Shown here: positions 1 through 7,199 of the stretch, one piece after another
Layout: the number at the start of each line of letters is the position of its first letter
Numbering within the stretch: position 1 is the first letter of the stretch
Source: Marinobacterium sp. xm-d-530
GTDB lineage: Bacteria; Pseudomonadota; Gammaproteobacteria; Pseudomonadales; Balneatricaceae
Length of the DNA: 15,556 nucleotides
Reading direction: 5' to 3'
Assembly (NCBI GenBank): GCA_949499045.1
Contig: CATEEE010000218.1
Span: forward strand, 1-15,556
Position numbers and translations under genes: made by a program
Notes under the pieces: generated by a model
The model's input: only the letters and a program-made list of their open reading frames with translations
Database searches by the model: none
Told to the model about the DNA's origin: nothing

Positions 1-736
1 GAAGCAGCGTGTAGTTAAACGGCTGCAGTGTGCTTGCATCCGCATAGTCCATCGCTTTGATGTAGAAGAGCTGGGAACCAATATTCATAATGGCTAACGC
101 GATCAGCAGGGCACTCTGCTCTGTCGTTGGTTGAATCCACTGATACAGGCCAAAGGGTAGTGCCAGCACCAAACCTACTAGACCCATGTAGAGGGTGTGG
201 GTTTTAAAGCCATCTTTGCCGCTCAGATATTTGGTTAGAATCGAGAAACTGGCCAATGCAATGGCACCGCTAAGTGGCATCAGTAATTCTAACGAAATAC
301 CCGCACGGCCCGGTTGAATGATAATCAACGCGCCGGTCAGGCCAATGAGAACGGCAACCACCCTTCTTCGAGTGAGCTCTTCTTTTAGGATAAATCGCGC
401 CATCACCAACGTAATCAGTGGAAAAAGTGCCACGATCGCGTGCACCTTTGCCACCAGCATCAGCGTGAATGACAGGTTGATAAAGATGATTTCAGTAATC
501 GACAGCGCCGCGCGACCTACTTGTAGCATCGGTTGAGCTGATTGAAGTCCTGCAATAGATTGCCGTAACCCGCCGGCAAGCATCACGGCAAACAGGGTGA
601 AAAACAGATATCGTACCAGTAGCAACTGACTGAGAGGTAGTCCTCCTAAGAGCAGGTGCTTAGTGATGATGTCCTGAATTGCAAACGACAACATGGACGC
701 TAAACAGAACAGAATACCGATGGTTGATCGTTGCAT
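1..736 (-). CDS. EamA/DMT-family permease, truncated by the window edge
   Basis: This is the N-terminal ~245 residues of an inner-membrane transporter of the drug/metabolite transporter superfamily; the 3' end lies beyond base 1. The translation begins MQRSTIGILF and is almost continuously hydrophobic, with helices such as LFFTLFAVMLAGG and VAVLIGLTGALIIIQ. The charged cytosolic link RFILKEELTRRR before the end of the first EamA repeat is typical of the family, whose members are usually about 290-300 residues with ten helices. The ATG at 734-736 is the first start in frame; an in-frame TAA lies a little upstream. Its Shine-Dalgarno is weak. The gene lies 77 bases behind putA on the same strand, so partial co-transcription is possible. 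The substrate cannot be told: the family exports amino acids, metabolites and drugs, and an amino-acid role next to putA is only a guess. Confidence 0.9.
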   Translation of the reverse strand, partial: MQRSTIGILFCLASMLSFAIQDIITKHLLLGGLPLSQLLLVRYLFFTLFAVMLAGGLRQSIAGLQSAQPMLQVGRAALSITEIIFINLSFTLMLVAKVHAIVALFPLITLVMARFILKEELTRRRVVAVLIGLTGALIIIQPGRAGISLELLMPLSGAIALASFSILTKYLSGKDGFKTHTLYMGLVGLVLALPFGLYQWIQPTTEQSALLIALAIMNIGSQLFYIKAMDYADASTLQPFNYTLL

Positions 737-756
737 GATGGGCTTGCATACCTTCA

Positions 757-792
757 GGGGTGATTCACTGCAACGTTATATCAAATCACCCC
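757..792. promoter_or_regulatory. 9-bp inverted repeat around a possible promoter of the DMT permease gene
   Basis: The arms GGGGTGATT (757-765) and AATCACCCC (784-792) are perfect inverted copies separated by 18 bases. Read on the minus strand, the spacer contains TATAAC (plus 775-780), a fair -10 box about 40 bases before the permease start. The arrangement could be a split operator around the promoter or a stem-loop in the putA-permease transcript. No T-run follows the stem on the minus strand, so a simple intrinsic terminator is unlikely. Confidence 0.5.
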
Positions 793-813
793 CTAGCCTG
801 TCTTGAGTTAAGG

Positions 814-3800
814 CTATGATTGACCCATTAACAGTGCTGCATTGCCCCCTGACGCAGTAGTGTCCTCACAAATATGCTGCTCTTTGCGGTGGTATACCGA
901 GGCTCCTTTAGCGTTTAGAAGTGGAATGATTGCACCCTCCCTCTGACTGAGCGAAATACGAATTTGTTTACTAAACGCTTCATCAGCACTTATCGAAACT
1001 CCTGCCAACTGTTCAAGCTCAGTTAATAGTTGAGGATCGAGATCACCTGCCAAACAGATAAGGGGTAGGTTTTTCCGGATTTCACTGTCAGGACACTTTT
1101 TGGTCAGCAGCAGCGTTGGGTTGCCTGCTGATGCACTTTCTATGGCTTGCGACCAAGCTTGTTCGTCCCCAGCTACTACCCAATAACCTCGCGCTGATGT
1201 GAATAGCTGATTATCTTCGCCAGTAACGCTAGGGCACTGAGTGAGCAACTCCCGACCTTGTGGTTTGAATTGAGATCGCAAAGTCTGCCATGCCGATTGC
1301 ACCTGTTCTGCTGGTAGCAGATCCAAGGGGTTCGGTTGATATTGACTCTCAATCGTCTCGGGTTGTGTCAGGTTAACCAGATAGTCTGGCCCACCGGCTT
1401 TAGGACCTGTTCCAGACAAACCTTCCCCACCAAAAGGCTGAGACTCAACGACGGCCCCAATCTGGTTACGGTTGATGTAGCAGTTACCCACATTTAGATC
1501 GGCACAGAGCTGTTCAGTTCGGCTCTGAATGCGTGAATGCACTGCGAAGGTAAGGCCGTAGCCGCGCGCGTTAATATCGCTGACCACCCTATCAAATTGA
1601 TCCACATCGTATGGAGCAATATGAAGTATTGGACCAAAACGCTCGAAGTCTAGGTCGTTGATACTGTCAACTTCAAGCAACGTTGGGGTAACAAAGTGAC
1701 CATCTTGTTCTGGAGTGTCTGTTTGATAAATAACTTTTGATCGATGTTGCTCAATGTAAGTGTTCAACGCCGCCGCGGCCGCTGAATCAATAACAGGACC
1801 CACATCGGTCTTCAGTTCACTCGGATCGCCGACTTTCAACAATGCCATCGCGCCGGTAATCATCTCTAGAATTTGTGGATACACGTCACGCTGGACATAG
1901 AGCATACGTAGCGCTGAACAGCGCTGGCCAGCACTTTGAAAGGCTGAAGCCATAACCGCTTTAACGACTTGTTCAGGCAGTGCGGATGCATCTGCAATCA
2001 TCGCATTCAGGCCACCTGTTTCAGCCACTAGCAGAGTATCCGGTGCGGCATTCTGCGCCAGCGCGGTCTCAATACGTTTTGCTGTTGCTGTAGAGCCGGT
2101 AAAGATCACCGCATTCACGTCGGGATAAGATACAAGCGCATTACCCTGTTGTGCGCCGGTGCCCAGCACTAGCTGAACTAAATCAGTTGGCATACCTGCT
2201 TCATTCCAGAGCTCTATCGCTTTGCGAGCCACTAGACTGGTCTGTTCGGCCGGCTTAGCCAGTACCGCGTTGCCAGCACCTACTGAAGCAGCGATTTGAC
2301 CAGTAAAAATAGCCAGTGGAAAGTTCCAGGGTGAGATACAGACAGACACACCTCTCGCCTTTGATTGTTGCTCGAGCTTGTCGCTCTCATTAGCGTAGTA
2401 ACGAAGAAAGTCGACCGCTTCACGAATTTCATTGATCGCATCAGCGAGAGTCTTGCCGGCTTCTCTAGCCAGAAGAGCGAGTAGCTCAGGAGTGTCGCGC
2501 TCGTAAAGGTCGGCTATCTGTCGCAATAGTTGACCTTTGAGTGGCTCACGCCCCCAATCGGTTTGAGCGGCCGTGGCTGCAGAGAACAACTGGTCGATTG
2601 AGCTTAAGTCAGTCGTTTGATAGTGCCCCACAAGCTGCTGTGAGTAGGGCGTGCTAATAGAGTCGTCACCGGTCTCGCCCCAAGTTGTCTGCATAAAGAG
2701 TGAGCGACTTGCTAAGAGCGCGTTGACTTCAGCTTGCTCGCCGAGATCAAATCCACGTGAGTTGCGACGATCATTAAAGATCCCCGTACCGGATGTCACC
2801 GCGTGATCTATGAGTGGCTGATGGACTGGACTCGTAACGACCTGCGGTGACGGGATTGTCTCATCGGCAAGTTGGCTAACAAACGATGAGTTTGCGCCAT
2901 TCTCGAGTAGGCGGCGCACGAGGTATGCGAGCAGGTCTTTGTGCGTGCCTACGGGCGCATAGATACGGCAGTTAGTCTGATATAAGTTCAGTAATTGCTG
3001 ATGCAGTGCTTCACCCATGCCATGTAGGCGTTGCATCTCGAAGGCAATGCCTGCTTCTTTGGCCCAATTAAGTACACACGCCGCTGTTTGGGCGTTATGA
3101 GTTGCGAACTGAGGGTAAATGCGATCACCATAGCGCACCAGTTTGCGCGCGCAGGCAAGGTAGCTGATATCCGTGTGATGCTTTGCGGTGAATACCGGGA
3201 AGTGATCCAACCCCTGCTCTTGAGCGAGTTTGATTTCAGTATCCCAGTAAGCCCCTTTCACCAAACGCACCATTAGCTTGCGATTGCTCTGTTCTGCCCA
3301 GGCGTATAACTGATCTAATACTGTGTAAGCTTTACGGTTGTAAGCCTGTACAACGATCCCCAAGCCATCCCAGCCAGCAAGCTCGGGTGCTTCAATCAGG
3401 TTACGAATGATATCGAGCGAAATCTCCAGTCGCGCACACTCTTCTGCATCAATGTTTAGACCGATATTGTGCTCTTTCGCGAGAGAGCAAAGTGACAACA
3501 TACGCTCACTGAGTTGTGTTACAGCCTCTTCTTCATTGAACAGCTCGTAACGCGGGTGCAGCGCAGAGAGTTTTACGGAAATGCCTGGATTCTTCTCTAT
3601 CTGCGAAGATTTCGACTGTTCGATCAGCGCCAGAAGGGCATTGCGGTACGAAGCGTAATAGCGATCGGCATCGGCTTGTGTGTAGGCCGCCTCACCCAGC
3701 ATATCGTAAGAGAAGGTATAACCCTGCGATTCAAGTTTGCTGGCGCGCTTTTGAGCTAATTTGATGCTCTCTCCTAAGACGAACGCGCGCCCCATAAGTC

Positions 3801-4251
3801 GCATACCAGCACCTACGCCGATTCGCATCGCTGCGAGTATTGCGCTGCGAAGGGGTTTTACTTTTAGACTTGCACTGCCTAGCTGTAGACCTAGGCTAGC
3901 GCCTCGCACCAACGTGCTTGTTTTAGCTGTTTTAACGGACCAGTCTCGGTTAGCAAGCTTATCAATAATCAGTTCGTTCGCAGTCTGTTTGTTGGGTATG
4001 CGCTGATAGGCTTCAGCCAGAGTCATCAGCGATAGGCCCTCCTGCGTATTTAAGGGGTAAGCGCGAAGAAACTGCTCTAAAATAGTCGGTTTAAAATTCT
4101 TACGAATGTCGGCTACGAGGTTGCTCGCCTCTGTCTGGCGCTCAGGTGAGACCTTCTGAACCAGTTGCTCTGTGTCGATGAGCTGTTGCAGTTGCTCTAG
4201 TTCTGGTTGGTCGCAGTACGGTACAAGAATGTGCTGGTTTTGAGCGTTCAT
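814..4251 (-). CDS. putA: Bifunctional proline dehydrogenase / L-glutamate-gamma-semialdehyde dehydrogenase (PutA, type B)
   Basis: PutA oxidises proline to P5C with FAD and the quinone pool, then oxidises glutamate semialdehyde to glutamate with NAD+, channelling the intermediate. The 1145-residue protein shows a helical arm (1-175), the PRODH barrel (about 180-465) and the ALDH domain (about 545-960). PRODH motifs are LHPRY, NIDAEE, RLVKGAYWDTEIK, QRLHGMGE and the substrate-binding pair R446-R447 in LVRRLLENGA. ALDH motifs are SPWNFPLAIF, FTGS, the glutamate in AETGG (E744) and the catalytic cysteine in GQRCSA (C778). A C-terminal domain (about 975-1145) ends in SGGNAALLMG, close to the end of E. 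coli PutA. The start at 4249-4251 has AGAGGGG six bases upstream. There is no ribbon-helix-helix domain, unlike the 1320-residue E. coli protein, so it cannot autorepress in that way; the divergent Lrp-type gene probably replaces that function. Confidence 0.97.
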   Translation of the reverse strand: MNAQNQHILVPYCDQPELEQLQQLIDTEQLVQKVSPERQTEASNLVADIRKNFKPTILEQFLRAYPLNTQEGLSLMTLAEAYQRIPNKQTANELIIDKLANRDWSVKTAKTSTLVRGASLGLQLGSASLKVKPLRSAILAAMRIGVGAGMRLMGRAFVLGESIKLAQKRASKLESQGYTFSYDMLGEAAYTQADADRYYASYRNALLALIEQSKSSQIEKNPGISVKLSALHPRYELFNEEEAVTQLSERMLSLCSLAKEHNIGLNIDAEECARLEISLDIIRNLIEAPELAGWDGLGIVVQAYNRKAYTVLDQLYAWAEQSNRKLMVRLVKGAYWDTEIKLAQEQGLDHFPVFTAKHHTDISYLACARKLVRYGDRIYPQFATHNAQTAACVLNWAKEAGIAFEMQRLHGMGEALHQQLLNLYQTNCRIYAPVGTHKDLLAYLVRRLLENGANSSFVSQLADETIPSPQVVTSPVHQPLIDHAVTSGTGIFNDRRNSRGFDLGEQAEVNALLASRSLFMQTTWGETGDDSISTPYSQQLVGHYQTTDLSSIDQLFSAATAAQTDWGREPLKGQLLRQIADLYERDTPELLALLAREAGKTLADAINEIREAVDFLRYYANESDKLEQQSKARGVSVCISPWNFPLAIFTGQIAASVGAGNAVLAKPAEQTSLVARKAIELWNEAGMPTDLVQLVLGTGAQQGNALVSYPDVNAVIFTGSTATAKRIETALAQNAAPDTLLVAETGGLNAMIADASALPEQVVKAVMASAFQSAGQRCSALRMLYVQRDVYPQILEMITGAMALLKVGDPSELKTDVGPVIDSAAAAALNTYIEQHRSKVIYQTDTPEQDGHFVTPTLLEVDSINDLDFERFGPILHIAPYDVDQFDRVVSDINARGYGLTFAVHSRIQSRTEQLCADLNVGNCYINRNQIGAVVESQPFGGEGLSGTGPKAGGPDYLVNLTQPETIESQYQPNPLDLLPAEQVQSAWQTLRSQFKPQGRELLTQCPSVTGEDNQLFTSARGYWVVAGDEQAWSQAIESASAGNPTLLLTKKCPDSEIRKNLPLICLAGDLDPQLLTELEQLAGVSISADEAFSKQIRISLSQREGAIIPLLNAKGASVYHRKEQHICEDTTASGGNAALLMGQS

Positions 4252-4265
4252 GGTATGCCCCTCTA

Positions 4266-4286
4266 AATTGATGAATCAATTATAGA
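4266..4286 (-). promoter_or_regulatory. putA -10 box overlapping an operator-like palindrome
   Basis: On the minus strand a perfect TATAAT (plus 4279-4284) sits about 28 bases before the putA start. It overlaps the inverted repeat AATTGAT-GA-ATCAATT (4266-4281). No recognisable -35 box lies 16-18 bases upstream, where the sequence is A/T-rich (plus 4301-4308). That fits an activator-dependent promoter, as known for PutR/Lrp-type control of putA in other bacteria. The 15 bases at 4272-4286 recur exactly at the liv promoter (4982-4996). Confidence 0.6.
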
Positions 4287-4333
4287 TTTAGTCCGATGGG
4301 CTTTTTATCTATTGTTATATATATAAATAGACT

Positions 4334-4347
4334 TTAATACTTATTAA
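4334..4347. promoter_or_regulatory. AT-rich palindrome in the putA/Lrp-regulator divergent region
   Basis: TTAATA-CT-TATTAA is a perfect inverted repeat. With 4266-4281 and 4365-4381 it gives three symmetric AT-rich sites between the divergent genes, a pattern expected for Lrp-family proteins, which bind several degenerate sites. Its role is inferred. Confidence 0.4.
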
Positions 4348-4364
4348 CTGGTCTAATTCAGAAA

Positions 4365-4381
4365 ATAAATTATTAATTTAT
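4365..4381. promoter_or_regulatory. AT-rich palindrome at the start of the Lrp-family gene
   Basis: ATAAATTA-T-TAATTTAT is a perfect inverted repeat with 8-base arms and one central base. It overlaps the first possible ATG (4380), which favours the later start at 4398. Autoregulation by the Lrp-type protein is a reasonable inference. Confidence 0.4.
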
Positions 4382-4397
4382 GTTTATGGTAGGCGAT

Positions 4398-4868
4398 ATG
4401 ACTAAAATGTCTTTAGATAATTATGATTTAGCGATTTTAAAATCCTTAGAGCAAAACGGGCGCATTACGGTTACTGAGTTGGCTGAAAGGGTGGGGTTAT
4501 CCAAAACACCCTGCCAAATTCGAATGAAGCGGCTAGAAAGTAATGGCGTGATACGTGGCTATACCGTGATCATGGACTATGGATTGCTCGATACTAATCA
4601 TATTGCCTTTGTGCAGGTTAAGCTCAGTGATACCAGGGCTGCTGCTCTAGCTGCATTTAACGATGCTGTGGGCGCTGTGTCCGAGATAGAGGAGTGCCAC
4701 ATGATGGCCGCAGACTTTGATTACATCCTCAAAGTACGTACTCGCGATATTGCAAGCTATAGAGAGGTTTTGGGTGAAACCATTTCGGAGTTACCCTATG
4801 TCTCAAGCACCTCTACTTTTGTCTGCATGGAGGCTGTTAAAGAGCATGGCCAGGTCTTTGAAAGTTAG
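4398..4868 (+). CDS. Lrp/AsnC-family transcriptional regulator, probable regulator of putA
   Basis: The 156-residue protein has the usual Lrp/AsnC layout. An N-terminal helix-turn-helix (about 6-52) includes DLAILKSLEQNGRITVTELA and a recognition helix region VGLSKTPCQIRMKRLE. A RAM/AsnC ligand-binding and oligomerisation domain (about 66-146) includes FVQVKL, the segment EIEECHMMAADFDYILKV and the tail LPYVSSTSTFVCMEAVK. I chose the ATG at 4398 because AGG lies four bases upstream. The ATGs at 4380 and 4386 have no Shine-Dalgarno and fall in or beside a palindrome, although they would add only six or four residues. The gene diverges from putA with 146 bases between starts. In Alphaproteobacteria an Lrp-type PutR in this position activates putA in response to proline. 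The same role is inferred here, supported by the lack of an RHH domain in this PutA. Confidence 0.93.
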   Translation: MTKMSLDNYDLAILKSLEQNGRITVTELAERVGLSKTPCQIRMKRLESNGVIRGYTVIMDYGLLDTNHIAFVQVKLSDTRAAALAAFNDAVGAVSEIEECHMMAADFDYILKVRTRDIASYREVLGETISELPYVSSTSTFVCMEAVKEHGQVFES

Positions 4869-5158
4869 CAAATCGCCTAATCTTCTCTAATTATTAGAAA
4901 AATTGATTTAAATAATGTGAATAAAAAGTACATTTTCTAATTTCTGTTCAAAAAATAGGCTAAATCACCCTTCGGGTCTGTTCTATAATTGATTCACCAT
5001 CATATGATCAGTTGGTCTGACCACTGCGTATTTAAAATCTGTTGTCTGAATGGTCAACATTAGATAGTGTTAGTGGGTTTTCGGTAATAAACCGTATGCA
5101 CTGATCGCAGCCACTTAATCGTTACAGTGGTGTGATGTTCTATTATAAGGAGAAGAGA
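4869..5158 (+). promoter_or_regulatory. liv operon upstream region with TATAAT box
   Basis: This 290-base spacer has no credible gene. A perfect TATAAT stands at 4984-4989 within TCTATAATTGATTCA (4982-4996), which repeats the putA promoter element. No good -35 box lies 16-18 bases upstream (around 4960-4966), so an activator may be needed. If this is the promoter, the liv mRNA has a leader of roughly 160 bases carrying a GntR-type palindrome at 5013-5023. A weak hairpin CGGT-N5-ACCG is at 5082-5094. The left end holds the AT-rich repeat TCTAA-TTA-TTAGA (4886-4898), which is not followed by a T-run and is not called a terminator. Confidence 0.55.
5013..5023. promoter_or_regulatory. FadR/PdhR-type (GntR family) operator-like palindrome
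   Basis: TGGTCTGACCA fits exactly the TGGT-N3-ACCA half-site arrangement known for regulators of the FadR subfamily of GntR (FadR, PdhR, LldR). It lies 24 bases downstream of the TATAAT box, a good place for a roadblock or repressor site. No GntR gene is present in the window, so the cognate regulator would be encoded elsewhere. Confidence 0.45.
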
Positions 5159-6358
5159 ATGAAAAAATTAGCATTGGCTGTTGCTGCAGCTTCAATGATC
5201 GCGGGCGCAGCGCAAGCTGGCAGCCACATGCCAAGCGAAGTGCGTCTTGGTGTTGCTCTAGGCTTTACTGGCCCTGCTGAATCACTAGCAGCTGATATGG
5301 CTGCAGGTGCAGAGATGGCTATGAAAGAAGTGGCTGATAGTGGCAAACTTCTTGGTGGTGCTAAAGTTACTCCGGTACGTGCAGACTCAACCTGTGTTGA
5401 TGCTTCTGCGGCAGCGGCTGCAGCTGAGCGTCTAATCTCAGCTGAGAAAGTGGATGCGATTATTGGTGCGCTATGTTCTGGTGCAACAATCTCTATCCTG
5501 CAGAACGTTGCGATGCCAAATGGCGTACTTTTGTTCTCTCCTTCTGCGACTTCACCAGCGCTTTCAACGCTTGAAGATAACGGTTACTTCTTCCGTGCAT
5601 CACCCTCTGATGCTCGTCAAGGTCAGGTAATCGCTGAAATGCTTCAAGAGAAAGGCTACAAGTCTATCGCAATGACTTACACCAACAACGACTACGGTAA
5701 AGGTCTTGCGGACAGCATCCAGTCAAACTTTGAAGCGGCTGGCGGCAAAGTGACTATTACCACTCCACACGAAGATGGCAAAGGCGATTACGGTGCGGAA
5801 GTGGGTGCATTGGCTCAAGCAGGCGGTGACATCCTAGTCGTTGCTGGTTACCTTGACCAAGGTGGTAAAGGCATCATTCAGTCATCGCTTGATGCGGGTG
5901 CATTTGATCACTTCTTCCTACCCGATGCTATGATCGGTGACAGCCTAACCGCTGCAATTGGTTCAGACCTAAACGGTTCAATTGGTACTGTTCCAGGTAC
6001 AGATAGCCCAGGTTCAGACTCTTACAAAGAGATGTTCACAGCGGCTACCGGTGCAGCGCCTGGCCCATACTCTGACTACTCTTACGATGCAGCAGCTATG
6101 ACGCTTCTAGCGATGCAGGCAGCGGGTACTACTGAATCTAAAGTTGTTAAAGATCACGTCTTTGATATTGCTAACGCTCCAGGTGAAAAGATCTACCCAG
6201 GTGAACTGGCTAAAGGTCTTGAGATCCTTGCGAACGGTGGTCAGGTTGACTACGTTGGTGCGACTGCGGTTGAGTTGATCGGCGGCGGTGAGTCAGCGGG
6301 TAGCTACCGTGAGATTCTGGTTAAAGACCAGCAGAACACTACTGTTCGTTACCGCTAA
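5159..6358 (+). CDS. livJ: Periplasmic substrate-binding protein of a branched-chain amino acid-type ABC transporter
   Basis: The product captures the solute in the periplasm and delivers it to the LivHMGF-type complex. The 399-residue precursor begins MKKLALAVAAASMIAGAAQA, a classical signal peptide with probable cleavage after AQA (residue 20). No lipobox cysteine follows, so it should be soluble. The mature part is a Peripla_BP_6/LIVBP fold. C79 (DSTCVD) and C106 (GALCSG) match the conserved disulfide of E. coli LivJ, and the ligand-site segment SPSATSPALS follows. The start at 5159 is set by TAAGGAG six bases upstream and by the signal peptide; an upstream in-frame ATG at 5132 would spoil the signal sequence. 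The regular codon choice suggests strong expression. A terminator hairpin directly after the stop would raise its level over the transporter subunits. The substrate is probably an amino acid, but the family also carries amides, urea and others. Confidence 0.92.
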   Translation: MKKLALAVAAASMIAGAAQAGSHMPSEVRLGVALGFTGPAESLAADMAAGAEMAMKEVADSGKLLGGAKVTPVRADSTCVDASAAAAAAERLISAEKVDAIIGALCSGATISILQNVAMPNGVLLFSPSATSPALSTLEDNGYFFRASPSDARQGQVIAEMLQEKGYKSIAMTYTNNDYGKGLADSIQSNFEAAGGKVTITTPHEDGKGDYGAEVGALAQAGGDILVVAGYLDQGGKGIIQSSLDAGAFDHFFLPDAMIGDSLTAAIGSDLNGSIGTVPGTDSPGSDSYKEMFTAATGAAPGPYSDYSYDAAAMTLLAMQAAGTTESKVVKDHVFDIANAPGEKIYPGELAKGLEILANGGQVDYVGATAVELIGGGESAGSYREILVKDQQNTTVRYR

Positions 6359-6376
6359 GCGATAGCGCATAAAACA

Positions 6377-6409
6377 GGCTCGGGGTTCACAGAATCCCGA
6401 GCCGTTTTT
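6377..6409 (+). terminator. Intra-operon terminator/attenuator between livJ and livG
   Basis: GGCTCGGG (6377-6384) pairs perfectly with CCCGAGCC (6396-6403), and GTTTTT follows at once: a textbook intrinsic terminator 19 bases after the livJ stop. livG starts only about 14 bases beyond it and no clear promoter fits between. Read-through should therefore feed livGFHM at a lower level than livJ. Confidence 0.85.
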
Positions 6410-6422
6410 ACATTTGAGCATT

Positions 6423-7193
6423 ATGATTGTTGTAGAAAATCTCCATAAGCGCTTTGGCGGTGTTCATGCCGTAAATGACGCTTCCCTTCACATTAAGAAG
6501 GGCTCAATTACCGGTCTTATCGGTCCAAACGGTGCAGGTAAAACGACACTGTTTAACGTGATCGCAGGCCACCATTCGCCCACTTCAGGTCGCATCACCC
6601 TTGATGGTGAGGACATTACCGGACTTAAGCCTCATGAGCTGTTTGGTAAGGGTCTTTTACGAACCTTTCAGTTGGCTCACGAATTCTCTTCGTTAACAGT
6701 TCGCGAAAACTTGATGATGGTTCCGCCTAATCAAGCCGGCGAAAGCTTAATGAATACTTGGTTCCGCAAAGACCTGGTGCGTGCTGATGAGCAGCGTGTG
6801 CGTGAGAAAGCGGACGAAGTGATCGATTTTCTAGAGATTGGTCATGTTGCAGATGAACTGGCTGGCAACCTATCCGGTGGTCAGAAGAAGCTTCTGGAAC
6901 TGGGTCGCACCATGATGGTGGATCCTAAAATCGTCTTTTTAGATGAGGTCGGTGCCGGTGTAAACCGTACGCTGCTCTATAAGATTGGCGATGCAATTAA
7001 AAAGCTCAATCAGGAGAGAGGTTACACTTTCTGCCTGATTGAACACGATATGGACTTCATAGCTCGTCTTTGTGACCCTGTTATCTGTATGGCGGAAGGT
7101 ACTGTTTTAGCCGAGGGTACGGTCGATGAAGTTAAGAACAATGAACAGGTGATCGAGGCATATCTCGGCACCGGTTTGAAACATAAGCGGTAA
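6423..7193 (+). CDS. livG: ABC transporter ATP-binding protein, LivG type
   Basis: This is one of the two ATPases that power the importer at the cytoplasmic face. In the 256-residue form the Walker A is GPNGAGKT (34-41), the Q-loop glutamine is in TFQLAHEF (Q83), the signature is LSGGQ (150-154), Walker B is VFLDE (171-175) and the switch histidine is in IEHD (H208). The long Walker A-to-signature spacing and the C-terminal YLGTG segment (248-252) are typical of LivG/BraF. After Walker B it reads DEVGAGVN where most relatives have DEP, a mild oddity that leaves the catalytic glutamate in place. I chose the ATG at 6423; a TTG at 6414 in frame is possible. Neither has a strong Shine-Dalgarno, and both lie just behind the terminator T-run. 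livF follows after six bases. Confidence 0.93.
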   Translation: MIVVENLHKRFGGVHAVNDASLHIKKGSITGLIGPNGAGKTTLFNVIAGHHSPTSGRITLDGEDITGLKPHELFGKGLLRTFQLAHEFSSLTVRENLMMVPPNQAGESLMNTWFRKDLVRADEQRVREKADEVIDFLEIGHVADELAGNLSGGQKKLLELGRTMMVDPKIVFLDEVGAGVNRTLLYKIGDAIKKLNQERGYTFCLIEHDMDFIARLCDPVICMAEGTVLAEGTVDEVKNNEQVIEAYLGTGLKHKR

Positions 7194-7199
7194 GCGCAC

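Noticed and set aside
318..536. 72-residue open frame on the plus strand in the DMT permease region
   Set aside because: The minus-strand frame gives a coherent multi-helix permease, so this is its shadow.
794..816. TAGCCT/AGGCTA stem at the putA stop as a terminator
   Set aside because: Only six pairs with an 11-base loop and no T-run on the minus strand.
4886..4898. TCTAA-TTA-TTAGA hairpin after the Lrp-family gene as a terminator
   Set aside because: A five-pair, A/T-rich stem followed by A-rich rather than T-rich sequence is too weak for an intrinsic terminator.
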